A DNA stretch of 15,282 nt from Nitrososphaerota archaeon (GTDB lineage Archaea; Thermoproteota; Nitrososphaeria; Nitrososphaerales; JAHFOH01), in contig JAHFOH010000011.1 in assembly GCA_023266955.1 (NCBI GenBank), forward strand, positions 1 to 15,282, in the 5' to 3' direction. Shown one piece after another: positions 1 through 7,308 of the stretch. The position numbers and the translations under genes are program-made. The stretch's first letter is position 1; each line of letters opens with the position of its first letter. The notes beneath the pieces are model-generated. The model did no database searches and had not been told where the DNA came from. It was given only the letters and a program-made list of their open reading frames with translations.

Positions 1-112
1 CGGCACAGTAATACTTCAACCCGAACCGGTCAGCCAGAGCTTTAGCTGCCGTTGACTTCCCGACTGCTGGCATTCCAGATATCACCAAGAGTACCAGTTG
101 AGCTGTCACCAT
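1..112 (-). CDS. cmk: Cytidylate kinase, archaeal type (partial; 3' end beyond window)
   Basis: Only the first 37 codons are inside the window; the gene runs off the left edge. The product would phosphorylate CMP/dCMP with ATP in the cytoplasm. The visible N-terminus is a beta strand followed by a P-loop, GMPAVGKST at residues 13-21, then an alanine-rich helix and FGLKYY, which fits the start of archaeal Cmk. ATG at 112 is the first start after an in-frame stop region; a GTG is the next codon. It lies 10 nt downstream of the DUF106 stop, and secY-adk-DUF106-cmk is the usual archaeal order. The fragment alone could be another small P-loop kinase; the context makes Cmk most likely. Confidence 0.8.
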   Translation of the reverse strand, partial: MVTAQLVLLVISGMPAVGKSTAAKALADRFGLKYYCA

Positions 113-122
113 ATGAATTAGG

Positions 123-602
123 CTAGGTCAGTCTGAGAAGCTTCCTAACCACTGTGGCAAAGGCAAAGGAGCAGATTAGGTACCAAGACCATAGGTAAAG
201 GTCACCTGAGCCTGGAACTGTCAACTGAAGCAACGGTATGAAGTCCAAAGGGATGGGCGAGTAAGCCACGATATGGTTCAAAGGTGCTATCCAGATGGGG
301 AGAACGGCGTACCATACGAGAAGGAGTGGAACTGTGAAGAGGAGAGTCGGCTTCAAATTCTGCTTGAAAAGTTCAGCCTGATGCTTCTTTATTGCTGGCT
401 CCTTTTTCCTCAGCTTTGCCTCTCTTTCCTTATCCTTCTTCGAAAGCACTTCCCTCAGCTCCTTCTGGAAAGCGCTAACTTCCGCGGTTATTCGCTTAGT
501 TCTTTCGACATCAGTGAGTCGTCGTGTTCCCACACCATACATGAGACTAACACCCACCGCGAGAAGAGCGACCACGACGGTGGATAATGGAGGTTCTAAC
601 AT
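123..602 (-). CDS. DUF106 / EMC3-TMCO1-like membrane protein (archaeal YidC-like insertase)
   Basis: About 159 residues. A hydrophobic segment lies near residues 6-24, followed by a long charged, probably coiled-coil cytoplasmic region rich in K, E and R (about 30-80), then two more hydrophobic segments (about 84-107 and 132-153). This is the architecture of the archaeal DUF106 family, related to YidC/Oxa1 and to eukaryotic EMC3/TMCO1, which is thought to insert membrane proteins. Its place directly after secY and adk is typical. ATG at 602 is preferred; an in-frame GTG two codons upstream at 608 is possible. The stop is TAG. The function is inferred from family and context. Confidence 0.85.
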   Translation of the reverse strand: MLEPPLSTVVVALLAVGVSLMYGVGTRRLTDVERTKRITAEVSAFQKELREVLSKKDKEREAKLRKKEPAIKKHQAELFKQNLKPTLLFTVPLLLVWYAVLPIWIAPLNHIVAYSPIPLDFIPLLQLTVPGSGDLYLWSWYLICSFAFATVVRKLLRLT

Positions 603-612
603 AATCACTCAT

Positions 613-1206
613 CTATGTAAAACCCAGAGATGTAGAAATCTCTCTGGCAGCCTTCTTGACACGCCCCTGTTCGTTTCTAACGGTGAGTACCGGAGTTCCT
701 GTAACAACAGCCGAGGCAGCGAACATCGTTCTCGCCAGCTCAAGCTCTCTTAATATCTTAGGCTCTTCCAATGCATCACGATATCTGCTCTTGTCCCTCA
801 TCCTCCTCTCCAGAATCTCGCTCGCCGACGCTTCCAGAAGCACAAGGTTCGTGGGGGTTAGAGCATTGAGCACATCGAAAGGCAGCCCCGGCCAGTAACC
901 CTCCTTTGTCTTAATGAAAAGGTGAGTGTCGACAATCAATACACTTGCCTTCATCTTAGCTATGGCGTTTGCAGCTTGAACTTGAAGCTTCCTCTGTGCA
1001 TGAACAGGAAGGGTCCTCAATTCGTCCCTCCGCCTTATCCCGTACTTCTTGACAGCCTTATTCAGCATTACCGTTCCGAAAACGACATGTTTGACCTCCG
1101 ACCCTTTCTGTTGGAGTGTCTGAACCAGCCGGGAAATCACCGTCGTCTTGCCGACTCCTGGAATTCCTACGATCACTACCCTCTTATTATCTGCCAAGAA
1201 CTGCAC
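613..1206 (-). CDS. adkA: Adenylate kinase, archaeal AdkA type
   Basis: About 197 residues, the usual length of the archaeal AMP kinase that interconverts ATP+AMP and 2 ADP. The Walker A loop GIPGVGKT is at residues 14-21, and a LIVDTH segment near residues 89-94 fits the second core strand. The ERRMRDKSRYRD stretch near 153-164 is an arginine-rich lid-like region. GTG at 1206 overlaps the secY 3' end by 20 nt; TTG at 1197 is an equally plausible start because the conserved fold begins only at residue 9. No clear Shine-Dalgarno decides between them. secY-adk linkage is conserved in many prokaryotes. Confidence 0.9.
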   Translation of the reverse strand: MQFLADNKRVVIVGIPGVGKTTVISRLVQTLQQKGSEVKHVVFGTVMLNKAVKKYGIRRRDELRTLPVHAQRKLQVQAANAIAKMKASVLIVDTHLFIKTKEGYWPGLPFDVLNALTPTNLVLLEASASEILERRMRDKSRYRDALEEPKILRELELARTMFAASAVVTGTPVLTVRNEQGRVKKAAREISTSLGFT

Positions 1207-2584
1207 CGAGTCTGGGCATTATGGTCTCGACGTGTTCCCTTACGAGGAGCTGATAATACTGGAGAAGGATGTCAATCATAAGGAGTATTCCAATGCCCGA
1301 GCCGAAGACGCCTAGAAGATCAGAGGTCGAAGCCAAGAGGCCTATGAAGATAGCTCCTATAATGGTAACGGCGGGAATGTAGCGGGACAGGATTCCTTCA
1401 ACAGAATCTTCAGCCCTCCTGAATCCCGGCACTTGAACTTTAGCGTCAAGGAGACTTTTGGCAACAGCCTTAGGAGATAACCCACCTATCTCCACCCAAA
1501 TTTTTGCGAACATTATGGCGAATACGACTAGGAACAGAACATAGGTCACTGCTCTCAAAGGCTCCTGCACAACGTTCTCCGGCAGGCGAGGTGAGGTCAT
1601 GTAATACAGTAGACCGCCGGTTAATTGCCCTGGATTAGTGGAGTTGTAAGCCGCGAACCACGTCAGGAAAGGACTCGCCGAATAATTGACCGATAAGAAC
1701 TGTGTTAGGAAAGTAAGATTCGCAATTAGAGCTGAGGTTAAGATCACGGGAATGTTAGATACGTAGAGCAGCTTGATGGGATAGACACCAGCAAATCCTC
1801 TGTATTGAGTTGATGTGATGGGAACCTCAATTCTTACCCCCTCCACGTAAACAATCACCAATATTACCAGAATCGTCAGAGCAAGGGTAAACAAGCTCGG
1901 AAAACCCCCTGACCTGAATAACGCGTCGCTCACTTTCCCTACGAATGACATCTGGATTGTGAATGGGATGACTCCAAGAGCGCCCTGATTTGTGGGTAAA
2001 GTGCTGAAAAGGCTCCACATGACTTGCTGAGCCACACCAGCTAGAATGAAGAGGCTGATTCCGCTTCCAAGCCCCCAGCCCTTCTGGACGAGTTCATCTA
2101 GAAGCATCACCACTATACCCGCTGCGAAAAGCTGCATCAGGATTATGACTATCGTTGTAGATGCCAGATTTCTTCCGAAGGCCCCTCCCAAGAGGTACGC
2201 TAAAGCCTCCATCAAAATGACGATTAAGGTGAGGAACTTAGTCGCTGAAGTAAATAGCGCCCTTTCTTCTGGCTTCTTGAAGTCTAGCCTGATTATTTCA
2301 GATCCCTTTAGGAGCTGGAGAATTAGACCAGCAGTGACTATCGGTCCGATACCTAACTCCATCAGGGTACCGCGACTGGAAGCGAAAATGATCCTCGCGT
2401 AGGCATTTGGGTCGCTGCCTCCCTGCTGGATGCCATAGAGTGGAATTTGAGCCATAGTTAGGTACAGGGCTAGGGCGATGGCGGTCCAGAGCAGCTTTTC
2501 AGTGAGAGTAGGGCTTCTAATCGGCTTCTTTATCTCGGGGAGTACTGTTGTTACGCCCTTGATGAAATTTGAGAAAGCGCCCAT
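1187..2584 (-). CDS. secY: Preprotein translocase subunit SecY
   Basis: 465 residues, the usual archaeal Sec61-alpha/SecY length. It forms the membrane channel through which proteins are secreted or inserted. About ten hydrophobic segments are visible. The first (around residues 30-50) is followed by a plug-like stretch (GTLMELGIGPIVTAGLI, about 71-87). The cytoplasmic loop with VRIEVPITSTQYRG (about 249-262) fits the conserved loop between TM6 and TM7. The ATG start lies 4 nt after the uL15 stop, so it is co-transcribed. The 3' end overlaps adkA. No broken frame or missing segment is seen. Confidence 0.97.
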   Translation of the reverse strand: MGAFSNFIKGVTTVLPEIKKPIRSPTLTEKLLWTAIALALYLTMAQIPLYGIQQGGSDPNAYARIIFASSRGTLMELGIGPIVTAGLILQLLKGSEIIRLDFKKPEERALFTSATKFLTLIVILMEALAYLLGGAFGRNLASTTIVIILMQLFAAGIVVMLLDELVQKGWGLGSGISLFILAGVAQQVMWSLFSTLPTNQGALGVIPFTIQMSFVGKVSDALFRSGGFPSLFTLALTILVILVIVYVEGVRIEVPITSTQYRGFAGVYPIKLLYVSNIPVILTSALIANLTFLTQFLSVNYSASPFLTWFAAYNSTNPGQLTGGLLYYMTSPRLPENVVQEPLRAVTYVLFLVVFAIMFAKIWVEIGGLSPKAVAKSLLDAKVQVPGFRRAEDSVEGILSRYIPAVTIIGAIFIGLLASTSDLLGVFGSGIGILLMIDILLQYYQLLVREHVETIMPRLGAVLGR

Positions 2585-2588
2585 GCGA

Positions 2589-3017
2589 CTATACCTTCAC
2601 CAATTGTCCTCCAGCCTTCTCCACCTTCTCCTTGGCTGTGGTGGTGAATTGCTTCACCAAGATTTTCAGGGGACGACTAGCTGAACCTCCACCCAACAAC
2701 TTCTCATATCCTAGTTTAGTCAAGTCGAGTACCGGGAGGTCACCCTGATCTGAACTGTGTGATTCGTATTTTTGGTAGATTTCATTCAAACTCCCTACAT
2801 TGATCCAAGATCCTACTTCGACCCTATTTGGGGGGGTGAAAACATTCTTACCAAAATGATCTTTATCGTACTTCACTGTCCAAGTCCATTTGTGCTTGTG
2901 GAGTCCAGCTCTGCCTCTTCCTCCTCTTCTTCCGCTTTTCCTATGCTGACCTACCTGCCCCCATCCATGAAATCTGGATCCTCTAAGCCTCCGGACTTTT
3001 CTTTTGGCGGTGGCCAT
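2589..3017 (-). CDS. rpl15: 50S ribosomal protein uL15
   Basis: 142 residues, the archaeal length. The N-terminus is basic and glycine-rich (RKVRRLRGSRFHGWGQVGQH), followed by the SGRRGGRGRAG loop that threads into 23S rRNA, and ends in a compact C-terminal domain with LGGG near residues 109-112. The ATG start is well supported by GGAGGT at 3031-3026, 8 nt upstream. A run of seven G on the plus strand (2830-2836) is in frame with the family-like FTPPN segment, which argues against an indel error here. It is the first ribosomal gene after the inserted Hsp20 gene, 29 nt away. Confidence 0.97.
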   Translation of the reverse strand: MATAKRKVRRLRGSRFHGWGQVGQHRKSGRRGGRGRAGLHKHKWTWTVKYDKDHFGKNVFTPPNRVEVGSWINVGSLNEIYQKYESHSSDQGDLPVLDLTKLGYEKLLGGGSASRPLKILVKQFTTTAKEKVEKAGGQLVKV

Positions 3018-3046
3018 AGCTTAATACCTCCGGTGAAAACTGGGTC

Positions 3047-3538
3047 CTATGTTACCTTTCTCTGCCTAACCTCTAGGACACCGTTGCGGTAGGCGGCTTT
3101 GGCTGTTGGAGCCTCGACAGGTTCGGGTAGGTCAATATCCTTGCCATACTTTTGAGCAGCTGTATCCACGCTGATGGAGACTCTGCGAGCTGTTGTCCTT
3201 AAGCCAATACCTTCCTTCGATACACCGGGAGGCTCCGCGATAACAGCTATCCCATCCTTCTGGTTAATCACCTTCGATATGGGATCCCTAACTTCACTGA
3301 GCAAATCGCCCTCTTCTCCTCACCTAAAGTTGCAAAACTGCTTTATCACTGGCTTGTGGTCCGGGGCTGTCGTGATCAAGTAACCGTAGACGAAGGGGGT
3401 GAGCCGTTTGGCCGCAAAGTGGGGTTCCGACCTGAATGCCTTCTTCATCATATCCTCTAGGAACCTGTCAACATCGTCGGATATGTCAAACCACCTCTTT
3501 CGTCTCCTCCCCTCCCACGATTCGGACAATGAATTCAA
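3047..3538 (-). pseudogene. Small heat-shock protein (Hsp20/alpha-crystallin), frame interrupted by one in-frame TGA
   Basis: One continuous frame of 163 codons is broken by a single TGA at 3322-3320. The first part (72 codons, TTG at 3538) carries a basic, aromatic N-terminal arm (WEGRRRKRWFDI) and the FVYGYLITTAPDHKPVIKQF stretch typical of archaeal Hsp20 proteins. After the TGA the same frame continues GEEGDLLSEVRDPISKVI into an alpha-crystallin domain with EPPGVSKEGI and the hallmark YRNGVLEV near the end; no C-terminal IXI motif is seen. Small heat-shock proteins hold unfolding proteins in soluble form. TTG at 3538 has no Shine-Dalgarno but lies about 25 nt after a TATA-like palindrome, so a leaderless mRNA is possible. 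I use 'pseudogene' for the broken frame, but the second part could be made separately from TTG at 3304, or the TGA could be read through. Confidence 0.75.
3305..3322 (-). promoter_or_regulatory. In-frame TGA embedded in a Shine-Dalgarno-like sequence
   Basis: On the minus strand AGGTGAGGAG spans 3325-3316. The stop TGA of the first Hsp20 part lies inside it, and a TTG at 3304 in the same frame follows 11 nt after its end. This could let a terminating ribosome restart and make a free alpha-crystallin domain of about 85 residues. The arrangement may be chance, since the sequence is purine-rich and codes plausible linker residues. Confidence 0.35.
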
Positions 3539-3557
3539 TCCATGATTTCTGCTCGGT

Positions 3558-3567
3558 CGTTATAACG
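3558..3567 (-). promoter_or_regulatory. Palindromic TATA-like element upstream of the Hsp20 gene
   Basis: CGTTATAACG is a perfect 10-bp palindrome in the 51-nt gap between uL30 and the Hsp20 start. Its centre is about 25 nt upstream of TTG at 3538, where an archaeal TATA box would sit for a leaderless transcript, and an A-rich stretch (AAAAACC) precedes it as a BRE might. It could be a TATA box, an operator half-pair, or both. There is no experimental support. Confidence 0.35.
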
Positions 3568-3589
3568 GTTTTTGCTGGTGGAAAGGAGG

Positions 3590-4057
3590 TTAAAGCATTC
3601 TATCAACTATCTTGAGCAAATCAGGGTTTTCCCCTAGGATCCCGCCGTCTCTGAAGGCTCTGCGAATCGATCTTTTCAATCCGCCTCTTGGGGGGTGCAA
3701 CCGAAAATATGGTTTCAGAGTCTTAATGTCGGAGAGCTTAATCTTTCCCTGTGTCAATTCTTTTGTCATAGTGTGCATGGTTTTGTAGCCAAATGATTTC
3801 AGGTCAGATTTCTGGATCGGCAGGTCTCCGACTTTCCGACCTCTCTTTTCCAGCAGTTTGGTTAGGAACTTTTGGTCAATTTCACTCCATGACAAGTGAT
3901 TGGCAGTCCTCTGAAGCATGCCTCTGTAACTTGCTGTATCCGGGACCAGAGTAGCACTATAGCGCCGGAGAACTTTCAGCTGATGGAGCGTTTTCTTCAC
4001 CGGATGGGGGATGTTAGCTGTCCCCCTCATGTTGACTACCAGAATTGCGCCAGTCAT
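3590..4057 (-). CDS. rpl30: 50S ribosomal protein uL30
   Basis: 155 residues, matching the long archaeal/eukaryotic L30 (L7) form rather than the 60-residue bacterial one. The N-terminus MTGAILVVNMRGTANIPHPVKKTLHQLKV is the conserved ferredoxin-like core, and the C-terminus with FRLHPPRGGLKRSIRRAFRDGGILGE is the archaeal extension. The ATG overlaps the uS5 stop as ATGA (4057-4054), so translation is probably coupled. It is followed by an intergenic region and the Hsp20 gene instead of directly by uL15. Confidence 0.97.
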   Translation of the reverse strand: MTGAILVVNMRGTANIPHPVKKTLHQLKVLRRYSATLVPDTASYRGMLQRTANHLSWSEIDQKFLTKLLEKRGRKVGDLPIQKSDLKSFGYKTMHTMTKELTQGKIKLSDIKTLKPYFRLHPPRGGLKRSIRRAFRDGGILGENPDLLKIVDRML

Positions 4058-4689
4058 CTTGTAACACCTGAAGCCAATAGATGGACCTTCTTGAGGGCAT
4101 CATAAACCGCGTTTGCTACCGAAGAAGACGTACTGGTAGAACCGTAGGTGCGCGTCCACGCGTCTTTGATTCCCGCCAAGTCCAGCAAAGTTCTAACGGT
4201 TTCCCCAGCTACCAAACCGAGGCCTCTCGGACCGGGGATAATCTCTACTCTTACGCTGCCCCCCTTTCCTGTGGTCCTGAATGGCACGGAATGCTGTCTT
4301 CCGCATCTGCACTCCCAGGAGCCGCATCCTAGTCGTACGGGTACGACGTTGAGAAGTGCGTCGTTCGTAGCCTTATCTATCGCAGTCCTCATCTGCTTAG
4401 CCTTTCCTATACCCACGCCGAACCAGCCGTTTCCGTTTCCGACTGCTACAACGGCGCGGAATCTTGTCAGTTCACCGGCATCAGTCTGCTTCTGAACAAT
4501 CCCAACACTGACAACATTACTCTTGAGGTCTGAGAGTAAGGTTTTGACTATCTCGGGCTCCTTTATCTTGTATCCTGCTTCAAAAACCTCTGCGAGCGAA
4601 GCTATCTTTCCCGTCGCAACCATCGAGCCAAGCCTCGTTCTTGGAGTCCAAGGTGGAGGAGCAGGGGCCTCCTTGACTTGCGCGCTCAA
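4054..4689 (-). CDS. rps5: 30S ribosomal protein uS5
   Basis: 211 residues, archaeal length. After a proline-rich N-terminus (APAPPPWTPRTRLG) comes the double-stranded RNA-binding-like domain with the FRAVVAVGNGNGWFGVGIGKAKQM glycine loop (about 78-101). Next is the archaeal cysteine-rich GCGSWECRCG segment (about 121-130), then the C-terminal GSVRVEIIPGPRGLGLVAGE and YGSTSTSSSVANAVYDAL stretches. uS5 acts in decoding accuracy at the small-subunit mRNA entry. The start TTG at 4689 overlaps the uL18 stop as TTGA. Confidence 0.97.
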   Translation of the reverse strand: MSAQVKEAPAPPPWTPRTRLGSMVATGKIASLAEVFEAGYKIKEPEIVKTLLSDLKSNVVSVGIVQKQTDAGELTRFRAVVAVGNGNGWFGVGIGKAKQMRTAIDKATNDALLNVVPVRLGCGSWECRCGRQHSVPFRTTGKGGSVRVEIIPGPRGLGLVAGETVRTLLDLAGIKDAWTRTYGSTSTSSSVANAVYDALKKVHLLASGVTR

Positions 4690-5276
4690 CCAGAGCCTCC
4701 TCCAATGCTCTTTATGAGATTATTCCGAATGTCGCTAAAATGAGATTGGAGCTGCGAGGGCGCAAAACCCTTCTTGAATTCCTTTGAAAAAATGGGTCGC
4801 CGGATCTTGGTCTCCAAGATTTTTTCCGCCCAATTCGAAATATGCACGCCTGAGATTCTTTCGTCGCCGGGGAAAGTAGTCTCATCCGCAGTAATGTTCA
4901 GACCCCCGTCTCGCAGACCTTTAACCATCGCTGCAATTCTGGAGTTCTTGACATACGGTTTAATCCCGAGGTAAAGAACTGCCTTTGTTAACTCAGATTT
5001 GGGGGCTCGTAACCCAGCTAGAAGGCCCACCAAGTAGCAGGCGGGTGTTGCTTTGAGGGAGCCTTTCCAACCCATCTTCGAAAGCTCCCTCGCGTGAGCC
5101 GAAACTAAGACTCGGTCCCCTTGGATTGTGGGTCGAATAATTTGAACTGAAATGTTCTTGTTACTAATCCTGGGCGCAACGAAGGGAATTTTGCCTAGGA
5201 CAATCTTCTTTCTTGAAGCGTAGTCTGTTTTCCCTTCCCTTCTTCTTCTAAATATCGGGATATATCGAGTTCGCAA
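4686..5276 (-). CDS. rpl18: 50S ribosomal protein uL18
   Basis: 196 residues, the long archaeal form that binds 5S rRNA in the central protuberance. RRRREGKTDYASRKK near residues 10-24 is the conserved basic entry, followed by the uL18 core (ISNKNISVQIIRPTIQGDRVLVSA) and the archaeal C-terminal domain. The only usable start is TTG at 5276. GGAGGT lies 12 nt upstream at the end of eL19, a slightly long spacing. No in-frame alternative exists between this TTG and the eL19 stop. Confidence 0.96.
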   Translation of the reverse strand: MRTRYIPIFRRRREGKTDYASRKKIVLGKIPFVAPRISNKNISVQIIRPTIQGDRVLVSAHARELSKMGWKGSLKATPACYLVGLLAGLRAPKSELTKAVLYLGIKPYVKNSRIAAMVKGLRDGGLNITADETTFPGDERISGVHISNWAEKILETKIRRPIFSKEFKKGFAPSQLQSHFSDIRNNLIKSIGGGSG

Positions 5277-5286
5277 GCTTTTCCCA

Positions 5287-5727
5287 CTACCTCCGGCTGA
5301 TCTCTTTCACGACTTCTCTAAAGTGACGAAGTGACCTGATCTGCCCGCCCTTTACCTGTGAATAGAGCCTGCGGAAATTCTCAGCAGTTAGGTCGCCCCT
5401 CTCCCTGAGAGTTCTTAGCCGACTTCGCATCGCCCTAACTCTGTTTACCCATAGCGTCTTCTTCCCTGTTCTTGCGCCTGCAGCCCCTTTAACGGAGCCC
5501 CTTCCCTGCCGAATCCCAGCCCGCCTTCTCAGTCTTAACCTTCCTCTGGAGATGCCCTTCTTGGGGATGGCGTAGATGACGCCTTCCTTGATGAGTGCTC
5601 TAAGACTCTCCCTGGTGATTGCGTCTTCCATTCTATCTAGGCTCTCCGGGTCTATCCGCACCCTGCTCATCCCTACCTTCATGATCTCCGCTGCCGTACG
5701 CCTCTTCCCAGAAAGATTCGGCACCAT
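5287..5727 (-). CDS. rpl19e: 50S ribosomal protein eL19
   Basis: 146 residues, the usual archaeal length. eL19 is restricted to archaea and eukaryotes. It begins with the globular domain (SGKRRTAAEIMKVGMSRVRIDPESLDRMEDAITRESLRALIKEG). A basic linker (GISRGRLRLRRRAGIRQGRGSVKG) and a long arginine-rich helix follow, which in known structures spans subunit interface rRNA. The start is ATG, 3 nt after the eL32 stop. Confidence 0.97.
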   Translation of the reverse strand: MVPNLSGKRRTAAEIMKVGMSRVRIDPESLDRMEDAITRESLRALIKEGVIYAIPKKGISRGRLRLRRRAGIRQGRGSVKGAAGARTGKKTLWVNRVRAMRSRLRTLRERGDLTAENFRRLYSQVKGGQIRSLRHFREVVKEISRR

Positions 5728-5730
5728 AGA

Positions 5731-6195
5731 TCACGGTTCCCTTGCCGTGAGCCTGAGGGGATTCAGGATTCTGATGCTTAGTTCTTTGGCTCTTAAAGAG
5801 AGCTGCGCCCTTTTCCTGCCTCCCAGATTCGCACCTATTCGCGCAGCGTCGGTAGCTGGATTCAATTTCTCCAGCTCAGCAACGCTATGGACTAGAATGT
5901 CCCTAAGCCCGGATGGATGTAGACCCTTTACCGACCTAGGCCCACCATATCCGACGGAGACAGCCCGAGGCCAACCCTTCACGCTCAACCTCATCTTACT
6001 ATCCACTCCCTTGGGTTTCCTCCATGATTTGGCTACTCTTTTGTATCTCCAAGATTCCTGTCTGACGAACCTTGGCCTTCGAGCAGAAATTTTTCTCCTA
6101 AGGTTAAGCAACTCTTTTGTAGTAGGTTTCGCTGGTAGCTCTACCGTGGGCTTTTTCCTTACCCTTCTCTTGGCAGGAGTCCGCTTCTTTTGCAA
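5731..6195 (-). CDS. rpl32e: 50S ribosomal protein eL32
   Basis: 154 residues. eL32 is an archaeal/eukaryotic protein. Its N-terminus is lysine- and arginine-rich and low-complexity (about 1-40). The conserved core RRPRFVRQESWRYKRVAKSWRKPKGVDSKMRLSVKGWPRAVSVGYGGPRSVKGLHPSGL follows in two stretches. TTG at 6195, right after the uL6 stop, is the only start that keeps the basic N-terminal tail. The exact N-terminus is less certain because this tail varies in the family. Confidence 0.96.
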   Translation of the reverse strand: MQKKRTPAKRRVRKKPTVELPAKPTTKELLNLRRKISARRPRFVRQESWRYKRVAKSWRKPKGVDSKMRLSVKGWPRAVSVGYGGPRSVKGLHPSGLRDILVHSVAELEKLNPATDAARIGANLGGRKRAQLSLRAKELSIRILNPLRLTAREP

Positions 6196-6197
6196 AA

Positions 6198-6758
6198 CTA
6201 TGATCCCATACTCCTATGGTATACGTATAATCCGTCGAGGAAGACTCTCTGGTCCTTTCTCCTCACCTTCGTTGCTTGCTCTATGTTAGCAGCAGTCTGA
6301 CCTACATCTTCAACCGAAACACCTTGAACTACTACATCATCCCCTTCGACTAAGATTTTGCATTTTCCAGTTATCTTTGCGACTCTGGGGAATCTTTCGC
6401 CGTAGAAATTCTCAATATAGACTTCGTCACCCTTGGTCTTTATTGAGATGGGGAAATGAGCGAAGACAATCTTCAGTCTGTACGTGAAGCCCTTCGTGAC
6501 TCCTATCAGCATATTCTTCACATGAGATCTCGCAGTATTCACTATAGCTTGATCCTCCTTCCTAGCTCCAAATGGCCTTATGGCTACGGTTTTGTCTTCT
6601 AAAGAGATCGAGACGGGCATCTTGAAGAAATCCTTCTTGGTCTCGCCTAGGGGTCCGGAGATCGAAAGAGTTGACCCGCTTAGACTCGCTCTGATACCTT
6701 CTGGCATCTCCAACGTAACCGCGGTTGGGCGCTTCCGTTCTTTAGTAGATGTAGCCAA
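6198..6758 (-). CDS. rpl6: 50S ribosomal protein uL6
   Basis: About 186 residues with two tandem L6 folds: LEMPEGIRASLSGSTLSISGPLGETKK at the N-terminus, a middle VTKGFTYRLKIVFAHFPI segment, and VVVQGVSVEDVGQTAANIEQATKVRRKDQRVFLDGLYV at the end. uL6 sits near the GTPase-associated centre. TTG at 6758 is chosen because AGGTG lies 9 nt upstream. GTG at 6770 would place the start within that motif. Either way the gene overlaps the uS8 3' end (stop at 6742). Confidence 0.96.
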   Translation of the reverse strand: MATSTKERKRPTAVTLEMPEGIRASLSGSTLSISGPLGETKKDFFKMPVSISLEDKTVAIRPFGARKEDQAIVNTARSHVKNMLIGVTKGFTYRLKIVFAHFPISIKTKGDEVYIENFYGERFPRVAKITGKCKILVEGDDVVVQGVSVEDVGQTAANIEQATKVRRKDQRVFLDGLYVYHRSMGS

Positions 6759-7134
6759 GGAGCCTACCACCTAACCCATTCTCTTGAGCCTCCGTATGCG
6801 ACATCACTCCTCGAGGAGTAGTTAGTATTAGGATACCCACTGCCACAGCGGGAAGATACTGCCTCTCCCACTTGGTGAACTCCGCTCTCTCCACGCTGAA
6901 CCTAGGCGAAATTACACCGCACTTGTTAACTCTCCCGAGAAGCTGAATTCTCAGTTTCCCTGATAGACCGTCATCAATAAACTCGAATTCCCCAATGTAC
7001 TTATGCCTCTGCATTGTCCTTAGAACCTCTCTGGCGAGCCTCGAGGCTGGAATGACGAGACATTCTTTCTTATTTCTCATCTCGTTGTTGTAAATCGTAG
7101 AGAATAGGTTGCTTAGGATGTCTTTAGCGCCCAT
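6742..7134 (-). CDS. rps8: 30S ribosomal protein uS8
   Basis: 130 residues, the archaeal length. It starts MGAKDILSNLFSTIYNNEMRNKKECLV and ends TTPRGVMSHTEAQENGLGGRLLGYIY, the conserved C-terminal 16S rRNA-binding signature (G-V-M-S/T-H near the end). uS8 binds helix 21 of 16S rRNA and in some organisms represses its own operon; no such site is evident here. The ATG is 9 nt after the uS14 stop. Confidence 0.97.
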   Translation of the reverse strand: MGAKDILSNLFSTIYNNEMRNKKECLVIPASRLAREVLRTMQRHKYIGEFEFIDDGLSGKLRIQLLGRVNKCGVISPRFSVERAEFTKWERQYLPAVAVGILILTTPRGVMSHTEAQENGLGGRLLGYIY

Positions 7135-7143
7135 TGGGATCTC

Positions 7144-7308
7144 TTACTCAAATTTCCTGAAGCCGAGCTTTTCGGCCACTTCTCGGAAGCACTGCCTGCA
7201 TAGCATGAGATTATACTTCTGAATAACAGCTGTGTAATTGCCACAGCGCTTGCACCACCTAGCACCTTTCCCATACCTCCTTGGCTTTCCATGTCTTTCC
7301 TTTACCGT
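7144..7308 (-). CDS. rps14: 30S ribosomal protein uS14, zinc-binding type, probable ACG start
   Basis: A 54-residue product, the usual archaeal size. It carries CKRC at 19-22 and CRQC at 37-40, the four zinc ligands, and ends REVAEKLGFRKFE as in the family. The frame is open from an upstream TAG inside uL5 but holds no ATG, GTG or TTG before Met35, which would remove the first zinc pair. ACG at 7308 is chosen because GGAGGTG (7323-7317) lies 8 nt upstream and the family's basic N-terminus (KERHGKPRRYGKGARWC) begins right there. It overlaps the uL5 stop by 7 nt. Confidence 0.9.
   Translation of the reverse strand, partial: TVKERHGKPRRYGKGARWCKRCGNYTAVIQKYNLMLCRQCFREVAEKLGFRKFE

Noticed and set aside
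2830..2836. Homopolymer G7 as a frameshift site in uL15
   Set aside because: The frame is continuous and family-like on both sides, so no shift is needed.
3302..3322. TGA in the Hsp20 frame as a selenocysteine codon
   Set aside because: Small heat-shock proteins are not known selenoproteins, the position is a linker, and no hairpin resembling an archaeal SECIS element is evident in the short flanking gaps. I could not test structure computationally.
3539..3543. ATG at 3543 as the Hsp20 start
   Set aside because: It is out of frame and followed within two codons by TGA.
5576..6289. Long plus-strand open frame (237 codons) opposite eL19, eL32 and the uL6 end
   Set aside because: It is antisense to three well-identified ribosomal genes, has no family resemblance or promoter, and arises from the arginine/lysine-rich coding on the other strand.
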